A DNA stretch of 64,000 nucleotides from Spirochaetaceae bacterium (lineage in GTDB: Bacteria > Spirochaetota > Spirochaetia > DSM-27196 > PWMO01): assembly GCA_007693945.1 (NCBI GenBank), contig RECP01000063.1, positions 89,023 to 153,022 of the forward strand, written 5' to 3'. The notes beneath the pieces were generated by a model that saw only the letters and a program-made list of their open reading frames with translations, was not told the origin of the DNA and searched no databases. Positions 36,776 to 44,599 of the stretch are shown here, in pieces. Each line of letters opens with the position of its first letter. The first letter of the stretch is position 1. Position numbers and translations under genes: made by a program.

Positions 36776-38026
36776 ATGCAGGCCAACACCGGTTGGACCA
36801 GCCTCAACGACCTTTTCAGCTACCTCAATACTCACCCGCTGTTTGCGGTCGGTGGCATGCTTGTGCTCGGCTACCTGCTCGGTCGCACGGTTGAACGGCT
36901 GCGGCTACCCGACATAACCGGCTTCATCGGTGCCGGCCTGCTGATGGGCAGTCATGTAAGCGGTATCGTCTCGCCCGGAGTATCGCTGCAGTTACTGATA
37001 ATCGCCGAAGTGGCCCTGGGGTTAATCTGTTTCACGATTGGCGCCGAGCTCTACCTGCCGAAACTGCGGCGCGTCGGGCGCCAGGTCGGGTGGATAACGG
37101 CGGGTCAAATCGGCCTGACGTTTGCCGCGGTAACCGCGACGATGCTGCTGCTGGGAATTCCGATGCCGTTTGCGCTACTTCTCGGGGCGATAGCCGGAAC
37201 GACATCGCCGGCGGCGACCGTGATGATCGTGCAATCGCTGCGCGCCCGCGGCACGTATGTCGACTACCTGTTCGGCACGGTCGCGCTGGGTGACGCTGCG
37301 GCGATTATGCTGTTCAGCGTCCTGCTGGCGTTTGTGCCTGCGGCCGTGGGGATTGGCGCCGCGATGCCGGTGGCGGGACTGGCGCTCTCGACGATTGGCA
37401 CCCTGGGGCTGTCAGTGCTGCTGGGAATCGGCGGCGGTATAGCGATCCATGTGATCGTGCGGCGCCAGGAGTCGGGCGGTGAAGTGCTAATCGTGACGCT
37501 GGGCTTTGTTTTACTGGGAACCGCGATAGCTACGGTTTTACGGCTGTCGCCGCTGCTTCTCACCATCGCGGCCGGAGCGACGGTTGCCAATATCTCGCCG
37601 CGTAATACCCGTGTTTTCCGGGCGGTGGAACCGCTGACACCGCCGATTTACGCCCTGTTCTTCGTTATCGCCGGAACCAAACTCGACCCGTCGATGGTCG
37701 CCCACCCGTTACTGCTGGCCGTGGGCAGCGGCTTCGTCGTTGCGCGGTGGATCGGCAAGTATACCGGCACGCTGCTTGGTGCGCGCGTCAAGCAGGTCGA
37801 AGAACCCATCGCTCGCTACCTCGGAGTCTCGCTCTTCCCGCAAGCCGGTGTGGCCCTCGGTCTGGTATTGATGCTGCAACTGGCAATCGAGACGGCGCCG
37901 CTCGAGGTGCTCGACTCGGTCACCACCTCCGTAAACATCGTACTGTTTGCAGTCTTTGTGAATGAGATTGTCGGCCCCCCGCTGTCGAGGATGGCAACCG
38001 TGAAGGGTAACCGGATGGAGGTCTAA
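36776..38026 (+). CDS. Cation:proton antiporter (CPA2/Kef-type membrane domain)
   Basis: A 416-residue protein with about 12 to 13 membrane helices and no C-terminal RCK/TrkA domain. Family motifs include RLPDITGFIGAGLLMG after TM1, an inverted-repeat core with GTTSPAATVMIVQSL, and GTVALGDAAAIMLFS carrying an Asp in the position of the ion-binding acid. The family exchanges Na+ or K+ for protons. The start lacks a clear ribosome-binding site. The stop overlaps the next start (TAATG). The coupled EIIA-like protein probably regulates this antiporter. It fits a bacterium that manages ions together with betaine uptake. Confidence 0.82.
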   Translation: MQANTGWTSLNDLFSYLNTHPLFAVGGMLVLGYLLGRTVERLRLPDITGFIGAGLLMGSHVSGIVSPGVSLQLLIIAEVALGLICFTIGAELYLPKLRRVGRQVGWITAGQIGLTFAAVTATMLLLGIPMPFALLLGAIAGTTSPAATVMIVQSLRARGTYVDYLFGTVALGDAAAIMLFSVLLAFVPAAVGIGAAMPVAGLALSTIGTLGLSVLLGIGGGIAIHVIVRRQESGGEVLIVTLGFVLLGTAIATVLRLSPLLLTIAAGATVANISPRNTRVFRAVEPLTPPIYALFFVIAGTKLDPSMVAHPLLLAVGSGFVVARWIGKYTGTLLGARVKQVEEPIARYLGVSLFPQAGVALGLVLMLQLAIETAPLEVLDSVTTSVNIVLFAVFVNEIVGPPLSRMATVKGNRMEV

Positions 38027-38856
38027 TGGAGATTCAGAATACACTGGCCCCCGAGTGCTGTACAAACAGGTTCACAGCCAGAAGCAAGGATGACGCGATT
38101 CGCGCACTGGCGAAGCTGGCGGTCAGGAGTCCGGCGTGCGCCGGAATCGCGGAGCAGACGATCTATGACGTCCTGGCAAAACGCGAATCGCAAGGTTCCA
38201 CCGGATTCGGCAACGAGGTCGCCCTGCCACACGCGCGCATTGAAGGACTCACGCGTTTTGTGGTCTTCATAGCCGTAGCTCCACGCGGCGTTGCGTTCGA
38301 CGCCCTCGACAAGAAGAAAGTGCGGCTCTTTTTCGTCATACTCGGTCCTCCGGAACAGGTCAATCAGCACCTCAGGATTCTGGCCACCATCTCGCGGCTG
38401 GTGGCGCACACCGGTATCAAGCGCGAACTGATGGCCGCGCGCTCCGTGGAGACCATGGTCGAATCACTGATTCGAAACCTCGGGGAGCCCGTGGCACCCG
38501 GAACCGCTCAGCAGCGCGAGGCAATGAAACTGCTGCTGGTTAACCTCTACGTTGAGGAATACCTCTACGATATCCTGGAAATACTGCTGGAACTAGGAGT
38601 CGAAGGCGCCACGATACTCGATGCAACCGGAATGGGTCGCTACATCTCCAACGTTCCGATATTCGCTGAGTTCATCGGCTTCATGCAGGAGCGCAAGAAC
38701 TTCTCCAAGACCGTCCTGGCGCTGGTACCCGAACGACACGTGCAGAAGATCATCGAGAGTATCGAGGGTGTAACCGGCGATCTCGACACGCGCGAGGGCG
38801 CGGCGGTTATCGTGCTCGATATCAGTCTCTACAAGGGAACCATGAAGATGATCTGA
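38026..38856 (+). CDS. PTS EIIA (PtsN-like) domain fused to a C-terminal ferredoxin-like/PII-like domain
   Basis: A 276-residue soluble protein. Residues 1-150 are an EIIA-fructose/nitrogen-type domain with the phosphorylatable His69 in GSTGFGNEVALPHARIEG. Residues about 165-276 look like a small alpha/beta domain with a PII/GlnB-like order: an opening strand (MKLLLVNLYVEEYLYDILEILLELG), a strand-loop (EGATILDATGMG), and a closing section (KTVLALVPERHVQKIIESIE ... AAVIVLDI). The stop codon of the antiporter overlaps this start by one base. EIIANtr proteins control K+ transporters in enterobacteria, so control of the antiporter is a reasonable inference. The PII-like label is my reading and is untested. 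Confidence 0.75.
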   Translation: MEIQNTLAPECCTNRFTARSKDDAIRALAKLAVRSPACAGIAEQTIYDVLAKRESQGSTGFGNEVALPHARIEGLTRFVVFIAVAPRGVAFDALDKKKVRLFFVILGPPEQVNQHLRILATISRLVAHTGIKRELMAARSVETMVESLIRNLGEPVAPGTAQQREAMKLLLVNLYVEEYLYDILEILLELGVEGATILDATGMGRYISNVPIFAEFIGFMQERKNFSKTVLALVPERHVQKIIESIEGVTGDLDTREGAAVIVLDISLYKGTMKMI

Positions 38857-39057
38857 CGAAAACGGCCACTGCGACGGCATCCGGTACAACTACCGCAGCG
38901 AGGAAAGCAGCCCCCGGCCTGAAGCGCCGTCTCCACCAAACAAATACTGCACCAAAGAAGCGCTGCAACGGTCGCTGCCGAGAGGAGGCAAAACGGCGGC
39001 GACCGACGGCCGATTCAGACCGAAGGGCTAAGACATCCACACACCAACACCAGGCAA

Positions 39058-39099
39058 CGCCTGAGGGTGGAGCACAATGGTAATATACCACCCTCGGCG
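39058..39099. other. Long imperfect hairpin with a nested palindrome
   Basis: The arms CGCC(T)GAGGGTGG and CCACCCTCGGCG pair over 12 bp with one bulged base; the loop contains the near-palindrome TGGTAATATACCA. It lies between the EIIA gene and the decayed metal-transporter fragments. It could be a terminator for the antiporter operon (no U-tract) or a leftover operator. The remaining stretch 38857-39057 shows no supported feature. Confidence 0.4.
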
Positions 39100-39120
39100 A
39101 AAAATCACCAACAAAGATGA

Positions 39121-39284
39121 CTATTTTGTTCTCCCACTGCTGAAAACTTCTACACGCCCGCCGTAGGTACGGCGCAGGATCTCGACAATCGCCCGCTCGG
39201 TACGTGCGTCGGCGTCCTGTACCAGTGCACGCGCCAGAAAGGTGCGTTGCTGCTGTCCGCCGGATAGCGACATCGACTGAATCA
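39121..39284 (-). pseudogene. Decayed ATP-binding subunit of a Mn/Zn-type ABC transporter
   Basis: The translation contains a clear ABC signature, SLSGGQQQRTFLARALVQD, then DADA joined directly to TERAIVEIL, then LRRTYGGRVEVF. In intact metal ABC ATPases the signature is followed by Walker B and the D-loop, then by T(E)xxIxxIL, the H-loop and finally a YGGR-type C-terminus. Here Walker B, the H-loop and the whole N-terminal half are missing, so pieces have been lost by internal deletions. No start or function is expected. Confidence 0.72.
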
Positions 39285-39490
39285 TCCGCAACAATGCAAT
39301 TTCCGCGCCGAAAAACAGCGCCACCGTGATACCAAAGAGCGAAAAGTGTGCCACTATCGCGCCCATCATGCCCTGCTAGCGCAGGTATGCACAGCATCCG
39401 AGCACCCCCGCCCACCAGACCACTTCTGATGCTGACGGTGCGGAGCGTGTGATCAAATACCAGCATGGAGAGGACGTCGCGCAGTGTCAT
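39285..39490 (-). pseudogene. Decayed N-terminus of a Mn/Zn-type ABC transporter permease
   Basis: From 39490 one frame reads MTLRDVLSMLVFDHTLRTVS and SGLVGG. A one-base shift then continues as GVLGCCAYLR, an in-frame TAG stop (39376-39378), and QGMMGAIVAHFSLFGITVAL. Put together this is the standard opening of MntC/ZnuB/TroC-type permeases (FxxHTLRTVxxGxxLLG...GCFAxLRRQxLxGDAxAH). One frameshift and one nonsense codon are therefore present, and everything after TM2 is gone. The fragment runs straight into the ATPase remnant, in an order opposite to most such operons, which points to rearrangement before decay. Confidence 0.75.
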
Positions 39491-39600
39491 TCCCGGTACC
39501 GCGCCCGTGCGTACCCCTCGGTGCGTCTCCGCAGTCATATCTATGCCAACCGACTCCGTGCGGGCAAAATGCGAATCCCCCCGGCACCACTGATCTCCGG

Positions 39601-39629
39601 TTGCACCGTGGCTGAACACGCCGTACAAT
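39601..39629 (+). promoter_or_regulatory. Candidate promoter of the glutamate dehydrogenase gene (leaderless)
   Basis: TTGCAC (39601-39606) and TACAAT (39624-39629, 5/6) are 17 nt apart. The start codon at 39636 lies only 6 nt past the -10 element and no Shine-Dalgarno is present, so the transcript would begin at or next to the ATG. Confidence 0.45.
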
Positions 39630-39635
39630 GAGATC

Positions 39636-42530
39636 ATGCCGATCAGCAACCGTCTGGACGAAGTCCGCTCCCGCGTGCACGAGATTCTGGAGAGCGGCTA
39701 TCAACTCGATTTCAACACCGTCGAGAAGATCCTCGACCACTATTTCTCACAGCAGTTTCTGCCACGCTGGTATTTTCACGCCAACAGTCCCGCCGAGATC
39801 GCCAGCCACGTCTTCGCCATCACCCAGTTGCTGAACGCGCAGCACGCCTACCTTACCCAGGTAAGCGCCGACGGCCGGGCCATCACCTACTTTCTCAACG
39901 TCGGCCGTGACTACCCCGGTCGCCTGGAGGCGATCCTGCAGGAAAACCAGCTGATGGATATCGGTTCATTTGACGCGGTGCGGACGCGCTCGGGAATCGG
40001 AATCATCACGCTGGAGAAGCGTGGCCGGTCGCGCATGGCGGCCACCGGTCCGGAGATTGACGATGCCGACCTGTTGCTGGCGCGAACACGCCGCTACGGC
40101 GCCGATCACCACTATCGCCACACCGAGGCGTTTGTGTCCTGCCTGACACCGGAGTACGTGCTGGAGGAGATTGCCAGTACCGCCGACCCGCCGCGGATTC
40201 ATCGTCATCAGAACCTGTTCGAACGCGCCATAGAGACCGAAGTCCCGGTTGTGATCGTGCAGCCGACCGACCAGGAACGCGCCGGAGATAATGAACGGCT
40301 GACGGCCAGTGAGACCCGGATTGCGGTAGCTGTACACAACCCCGTGCCCGGCTTTGCCGTTGAAGGTGTTGCCGTGTTCACGCGGCACGGAATCAATATC
40401 CGCCGCGCCTATTTCGATACCTTCTCCTATGGAGCCGCCAGGGAGAGCGAAGTAGGCGTACTGTCGGTCTACGTTGCCTCCGACACGCACGTCGAAGAGC
40501 TGGTCGGCGAGCTGCAGAATCTCTCTTCACATTTCGACCCGGCCGAGAAGAATACAACCCTGACAGTGGTCGAGGAGTCTATCCGGTGCATCTCACGGCC
40601 GGAAGCGGCGCCGGAAGCAACCGCGCGCGCACTGGAAACCCTGCGGCATATCGCCGCCCGCAACGGCGATCTGAGTAGCAGCGAAGAAACCGGCGTATTC
40701 CTGTTGAACTCGCTGACCGATTTCTTCGACGGGGCACGCAGTCTGGGCGTACTCGACAACGATGTCGTGATGCAGATGCTGCTGCGGTTTGAGGCGTTTG
40801 AGGAGTTCTGGGTCGAGCAGAACGAGGGGCGTCGCAGTCGCCACCTGCCGGCGTTTCGCACCAAGCACAACGGCGTGCGCGGTACGGTCAAGGGCGGGCT
40901 GCGCATCGATCCAATCGTCGAGTTTGTCGAGGTATCGGCGCTGGCGTTCATGATGACCTGGAAGTGCGCACGCTCACGGATCCTCTTCGGAGGCGGTAAA
41001 GGCGGTCTGAAGATCACGGCGGACTATCACAAGAGCGACAAGCTCGAGGCCTTTGACACGCTGGCAAACTTCGGTCGCGCACTGTTCCTGGTAACCGGTC
41101 CGTTTCGCGACGTTCCGGCCGGTGACGTCGGCTGTGGGCCACGCGAGATTGGAAACATGTTCGAAGGTTTCAAGAGCGCGCTGCGCGACCTGGCGCTGAT
41201 GGCTTATGGCGTCAAGCACGGTGCCACGCTGTTCGGAAACCGGGTGGTCTCTACAGTCGAGGCGCGGCGAATTCTGCTCGATGGCTTCGGTATCGATTAC
41301 CAGGATCGCCAGACAATGCGTGAACTGGTCTTCAGTGAGCGCTATCTGGAGCTGGTGGCCGCGGCGCAGATCACCGGCAAACCGTTCATGGGTATCGATG
41401 CGCGTACCGGTGCTACCGGCCGCGGTCTGATGTACAGCCTGCTGGCAGTGGTCACGCGGCTGCACCTCGACGGTCAGTGGGAACCCTCCGAGCCGCTGGA
41501 GGAACCCGAGACCACGCTGCTGCACCGGTTGGCATCCTACCGCGAGGCTTCGATCCTGGCGCAAAACGGAGCACCCCCGGTGACCGATGAAGAGTGGCGG
41601 CAAAGCGACGCCTACCGCAAACTGCTCGGCGGCCGCCGCGTCGTTGTGCAGGGATCGGGAAAGGTCGGCGGATCACTGCTCAAGGAGCTGGCGCGCTACG
41701 GGGTCAACCTGATCGCAATTGCGGACAAGGACGGCGCGATTGTCGGCGATCAGATTCCCGTGGCCGAGCTGCTGGCGCATGTGGCGCAGACCGGCAGTGT
41801 CGTCGGCTTCACTACCGGCGTGGAGCGCACCATACGGGGAGCCTCCGAAGGCGCGCAGATACTGGAGATGCCCTGCGACATCCTGGTGCCGGCAGCGCTT
41901 GAGAACGCAATCACTGCGTCGAATGCGCCCAGGATCCTGGCCCAGGTTGTCGCTTGCGGTTCGAACGGACCGAACACCTCCAAGGCGGAACAGATCCTCT
42001 TCGATCGCGGCGTAGTAGTGCTGTACGACTTTCTGGCCAACGGCGCCGGTGTTGTCGCATCGTACTTCGAGTGGCTGCGTAATCTTGCGCAGCGGCGACG
42101 CTACGAAGCCGAGAGTATCCACAACCAGGAGTTCCGGCCGGAGGGATTGGACTCTTTCATCATGCCGGAGTTCCGTTCGCGGATCAGGAAGATCCTGGCG
42201 GATCCCGAGGACCAGAAGTCGACCAGCGGCTGGAATCTGCTTATGCGCGACATCATGTTTGCCGCGGTCAATGACGACTACAACGAGAGTCGCGCCGAAG
42301 CGATCTCAATGAAGTCCGCCGGCTACCGCAATGCAATTGCGCGCGTACTGGTAGCCATGCTGCTGCGTGAAACAACCGGGAATCGTTCCCGCATCTGGGC
42401 CGGACTGCAACGGGCCACGCGCAGCTATCTGAAGCCGTTCTTCCACCACCCGGAGGCGGCTCTCTTCCATCCATCGGCGGCCGACATGTACGAACTGCTC
42501 GAACGAAACGAGTCAGCCGCTGCGCGTTGA
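39636..42530 (+). CDS. Large NAD-type glutamate dehydrogenase
   Basis: A 964-residue protein. The N-terminal 350 residues contain ACT-like or regulatory segments. The catalytic part starts near 385: the dinucleotide-independent domain carries the substrate-binding GGGKGGLK (Lys455) and the PAGDVGCGPREIGNM segment. The Rossmann domain carries the glycine-rich GRRVVVQGSGKVGGSL (about 668-684) and later EMPCDILVPAALENAI and GANGP-like CGSNGPNTSKAEQILFDRG. The enzyme would interconvert glutamate with 2-oxoglutarate and ammonia. The length lies between the 450-residue hexameric and the 1,600-residue L_GDH classes, like the roughly 1,000-residue class. It may feed on ammonia and keto acids from the threonine and serine genes downstream. 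Confidence 0.88.
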   Translation: MPISNRLDEVRSRVHEILESGYQLDFNTVEKILDHYFSQQFLPRWYFHANSPAEIASHVFAITQLLNAQHAYLTQVSADGRAITYFLNVGRDYPGRLEAILQENQLMDIGSFDAVRTRSGIGIITLEKRGRSRMAATGPEIDDADLLLARTRRYGADHHYRHTEAFVSCLTPEYVLEEIASTADPPRIHRHQNLFERAIETEVPVVIVQPTDQERAGDNERLTASETRIAVAVHNPVPGFAVEGVAVFTRHGINIRRAYFDTFSYGAARESEVGVLSVYVASDTHVEELVGELQNLSSHFDPAEKNTTLTVVEESIRCISRPEAAPEATARALETLRHIAARNGDLSSSEETGVFLLNSLTDFFDGARSLGVLDNDVVMQMLLRFEAFEEFWVEQNEGRRSRHLPAFRTKHNGVRGTVKGGLRIDPIVEFVEVSALAFMMTWKCARSRILFGGGKGGLKITADYHKSDKLEAFDTLANFGRALFLVTGPFRDVPAGDVGCGPREIGNMFEGFKSALRDLALMAYGVKHGATLFGNRVVSTVEARRILLDGFGIDYQDRQTMRELVFSERYLELVAAAQITGKPFMGIDARTGATGRGLMYSLLAVVTRLHLDGQWEPSEPLEEPETTLLHRLASYREASILAQNGAPPVTDEEWRQSDAYRKLLGGRRVVVQGSGKVGGSLLKELARYGVNLIAIADKDGAIVGDQIPVAELLAHVAQTGSVVGFTTGVERTIRGASEGAQILEMPCDILVPAALENAITASNAPRILAQVVACGSNGPNTSKAEQILFDRGVVVLYDFLANGAGVVASYFEWLRNLAQRRRYEAESIHNQEFRPEGLDSFIMPEFRSRIRKILADPEDQKSTSGWNLLMRDIMFAAVNDDYNESRAEAISMKSAGYRNAIARVLVAMLLRETTGNRSRIWAGLQRATRSYLKPFFHHPEAALFHPSAADMYELLERNESAAAR

Positions 42531-43217
42531 TCAGAGACGGCCAACCGGCATCAGGTAGAGCGGGGCTTCACCACCACCAAGCTGCAACACCGCGGCCACT
42601 TCCGCATCGTGAAAGGCGCCGATTGCCACAGTTCCCAGCTGCAGCGCGGTGGCCTGGAGGTAGATGTTCTGCGAAGCGTGCCCCGCCTCCATGGCAACGT
42701 AGCGCTCAGCACGTGCGCCGTAGCGCCGCGCGGTACGTTCATGCACGGCGGTGATTGCCAGCACCGCCGGCGCGTCGCGCAGCGGCTGCTGACGCAGTCC
42801 GGCATTGTAGAGTCCTTGGCGCAGATCCCGGCGGCCGACCTGATGCAAGGCGTGTTCACGCGGCAGGTAGCGATAGAGGCCCGGTTCAAGCCCTTGGACG
42901 TTGCCGACCGCCAGATAGAGTTCCAGAGGAAACGTGGCTCCGGCGGAGGGCGACGTGCGGAAACCGCTTGCCTCGTCGCTGACGCCTTGTGCCGCCCACA
43001 GGAGTTGCGCCACCTCGGCCAGACTGAGCGGCGCCGAAGAGTAGCGGCGAACCGATCGTCTCTGCTGCAGGACCCGGTGCAACGGCACATCAACGGCCGG
43101 CCGGGGTGCGGGCAACTCGATACGGTTTCCATCGTTCTCACCGGACTCAGCGCACGCCGGGATACCGCCCAACGCCAGCACGGCGATTACCGCCAGCATA
43201 TTTCGCAAAGCAGCCAT
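42531..43217 (-). CDS. Exported SagB-type nitroreductase-like protein
   Basis: A 228-residue FMN-dependent nitroreductase-superfamily protein. The opening RRSVRRYSSAPLSLAEVAQLLWAAQG is the typical FMN-phosphate and helix-A region, followed by RTSPSAGATFPLELYLAVGNV and GLYRYLP, a SagB/ThcOx pattern, and by GHASQNIYLQATALQLGTVAIGAF near the end. Unusually, residues 1-24 form a signal peptide with a possible lipobox (GIPAC, Cys22), so it should act outside the cytoplasm. There is no Shine-Dalgarno before ATG 43217. Its stop abuts that of the glutamate dehydrogenase. No azole-peptide cluster is visible. The substrate is unknown. Confidence 0.78.
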   Translation of the reverse strand: MAALRNMLAVIAVLALGGIPACAESGENDGNRIELPAPRPAVDVPLHRVLQQRRSVRRYSSAPLSLAEVAQLLWAAQGVSDEASGFRTSPSAGATFPLELYLAVGNVQGLEPGLYRYLPREHALHQVGRRDLRQGLYNAGLRQQPLRDAPAVLAITAVHERTARRYGARAERYVAMEAGHASQNIYLQATALQLGTVAIGAFHDAEVAAVLQLGGGEAPLYLMPVGRL

Positions 43218-43223
43218 AACAGT

Positions 43224-43235
43224 TTACAATTGTAA
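43224..43235. promoter_or_regulatory. Perfect 12-bp palindrome between divergent genes
   Basis: TTACAATTGTAA is self-complementary and contains TACAAT (-10-like) on both strands. On the + strand TTCGCA (43202-43207) lies 17 nt before TACAAT. On the - strand the -10-like box ends 11 nt before the nitroreductase start. It may be an operator that controls both genes; the regulator is unknown. Confidence 0.5.
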
Positions 43236-43287
43236 CACGCCCTGGAAAGGGATGGGGCGAAATCCGGACGAAATCACGGGAGGCGAC

Positions 43288-43608
43288 ATGTTCTTTGAGT
43301 TCAGGCAGTACACAATCAAGGCCGGCAGGCGCGCCGAGTGGGTCAGATTTATGGAGAGCGAGATCATCCCGTTTCAGATATCCCGAGGCATGGTGGTCGT
43401 GGGCAGCTTTGTCGATGAGCAGGACGCAGACACCTACTACTGGATCCGGCGCTTCAAGAGCGAGAAGGAGCGTGAGCGCCTCTACCGCAGAGTCTATGAA
43501 AGCGAGACGTGGAAGAACGACTTCAGTCCGCGGATCGGCGAAATGCTGTACCGCGAGAAAATCGTGGTCAAACGCCTGGTACCAACGCCGCGGTCGGTCA
43601 TCGAATAG
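43288..43608 (+). CDS. NIPSNAP-family protein
   Basis: A small cytosolic protein of 106 residues, starting at ATG 43288 just after GGGAGG; a longer frame from 43252 lacks a site. It begins MFFEFRQYTIKAGRRAEWVRFMESEIIPFQ and has YYWIRRFKSEKERERLYRRVYESETW, the ferredoxin-like alpha/beta plan of NIPSNAP/Dabb-type proteins. These are small homodimeric proteins of unclear function. It is a single-domain form of normal length. Confidence 0.82.
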   Translation: MFFEFRQYTIKAGRRAEWVRFMESEIIPFQISRGMVVVGSFVDEQDADTYYWIRRFKSEKERERLYRRVYESETWKNDFSPRIGEMLYREKIVVKRLVPTPRSVIE

Positions 43609-43632
43609 GGCGCGGGAACCGGCAGCAATACG

Positions 43633-43944
43633 GTGAACGGCCCGGCAGACTGGTGGGTGTACGTCATCGCCTGCGACGACCGCCTCTATACCGGCATCAC
43701 CACCGATGTCGAGCGGAGATTGCGCCAGCATCGCAGCGGAGGCGTCGCGGCCGCGAGGTTCACCCGCGGCGCGGACCGCATTGAGCTGCGCTACTCTGCT
43801 GCGGTCGGCACACGCTCACTGGCGCTGCGTGCCGAGCATCGCATCAAGCGCCTGCCGCGCAGCGCCAAGCTGGCACTCATCGCTTCGGCGCCCGACGCTG
43901 ACCAGCTGTTGCAGCAACTGCTGCTTACGCCCACTGCGTCTTGA
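43633..43944 (+). CDS. GIY-YIG domain endonuclease-like protein
   Basis: A 103-residue protein starting with GTG 43633. The catalytic core reads WWVYVIACDDRLYTGITTDVERRLRQH: the GIY-YIG equivalents are YVI and YTG, with the Arg in the following helix (ERRLRQH) present. Single-domain proteins of this type (YhbQ/UPF0213-like) have weak or unknown nuclease roles. Its 3' end overlaps the convergent regulator gene by 20 nt. Confidence 0.84.
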   Translation: MNGPADWWVYVIACDDRLYTGITTDVERRLRQHRSGGVAAARFTRGADRIELRYSAAVGTRSLALRAEHRIKRLPRSAKLALIASAPDADQLLQQLLLTPTAS

Positions 43945-44503
43945 GAAAGCGAACGATCATGTGCAGTCTGGAAGGACCGTTGTTGACGTTCTCGATCGCG
44001 TGATCTACGTCGCAGTTATAGCGGATGAAATCGCCGGCCGCCAGCTCGCTCGAGTTGTTGCCGGCCTGCACGCGCACTCTGCCCTCGAGCACGGTCAGGT
44101 ACTCCTCGGAACGCGCCGCGTGCGCCTGTGACCGCAGCGCACCGCCCTGGTCGAGGGTTAACAGATAGACTTCGAGATCTTCGGCCAGGTCCAGCGGGGA
44201 CAGCACCTGCAGGTGAGTACCGTGCTCCTCGGTGTCCAGCGCCACGCGGTCACCGTGGTGCAGCACATCGAAGATGCGAATCACCTCGTTGCGACCCTTG
44301 AGAAGCGCCTCCAGGTCCACGCCCAGCCCGCGTGCAATTTTCCACACGGTGGCTACAGTGGGATTGACCTTCTCGGACTCGATCTGTGAAAGCATACCTT
44401 TGGACACGCCGCTGCGTTCCGAAAGCGTATCGAGCGTCAACGCTCTCTGCTTGCGAATCTCCCTGATCTTCTCTCCAACCGCCGGAGGGTTCCCGCTACT
44501 CAT
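43925..44503 (-). CDS. XRE-cupin transcriptional regulator
   Basis: A 192-residue two-domain regulator. The N-terminal helix-turn-helix (about 10-68) has LDTLSERSGVSKGMLSQIESEKVNPTVATVWKIARGLGV, a textbook XRE motif. The C-terminal cupin barrel (about 105-190) has SEEYLTVLEGRVRV and ELAAGDFIRYNCDVDHAIEN; it may bind an amino acid or metal. It faces the threonine-degradation genes across a gap with overlapping promoters and a palindrome, so autoregulation and control of those genes are likely. AGGAG lies 8 nt before the ATG. Confidence 0.85.
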   Translation of the reverse strand: MSSGNPPAVGEKIREIRKQRALTLDTLSERSGVSKGMLSQIESEKVNPTVATVWKIARGLGVDLEALLKGRNEVIRIFDVLHHGDRVALDTEEHGTHLQVLSPLDLAEDLEVYLLTLDQGGALRSQAHAARSEEYLTVLEGRVRVQAGNNSSELAAGDFIRYNCDVDHAIENVNNGPSRLHMIVRFLKTQWA

Positions 44504-44552
44504 TCCGCCTGCTCCTGCCGGTGCCGGCCCGACGCGCTCGGCGCCTGCTCCC

Positions 44553-44580
44553 TTGACAACCGGCCAAAGTATAATATAAT
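44553..44580 (+). promoter_or_regulatory. Consensus sigma-70 promoter for the threonine-degradation genes
   Basis: A perfect TTGACA (44553-44558) and a perfect TATAAT (44575-44580) are separated by 16 nt. A second TATAAT overlaps at 44570-44575. The -10 lies inside the left arm of the operator palindrome. The start codon is 60 nt downstream with AGGAGA at 44629-44634. Confidence 0.78.
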
Positions 44581-44599
44581 GAATCGTGTTTATTATATT
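44573..44599. promoter_or_regulatory. Palindromic operator shared by two divergent promoters
   Basis: AATATAAT (44573-44580) and ATTATATT (44592-44599) are perfect inverted arms around an 11-nt centre. The arms contain the -10 elements of both divergent promoters, so a bound protein would block both. The XRE-cupin regulator encoded alongside is the obvious candidate. Confidence 0.6.

Noticed and set aside
38822..39649. A single 275-codon - strand gene in the gap upstream of glutamate dehydrogenase
   Set aside because: Only about 30 residues in the middle resemble a protein family (a metal ABC permease), and the continuation is in another frame. It is a pseudogene remnant and not a whole gene.
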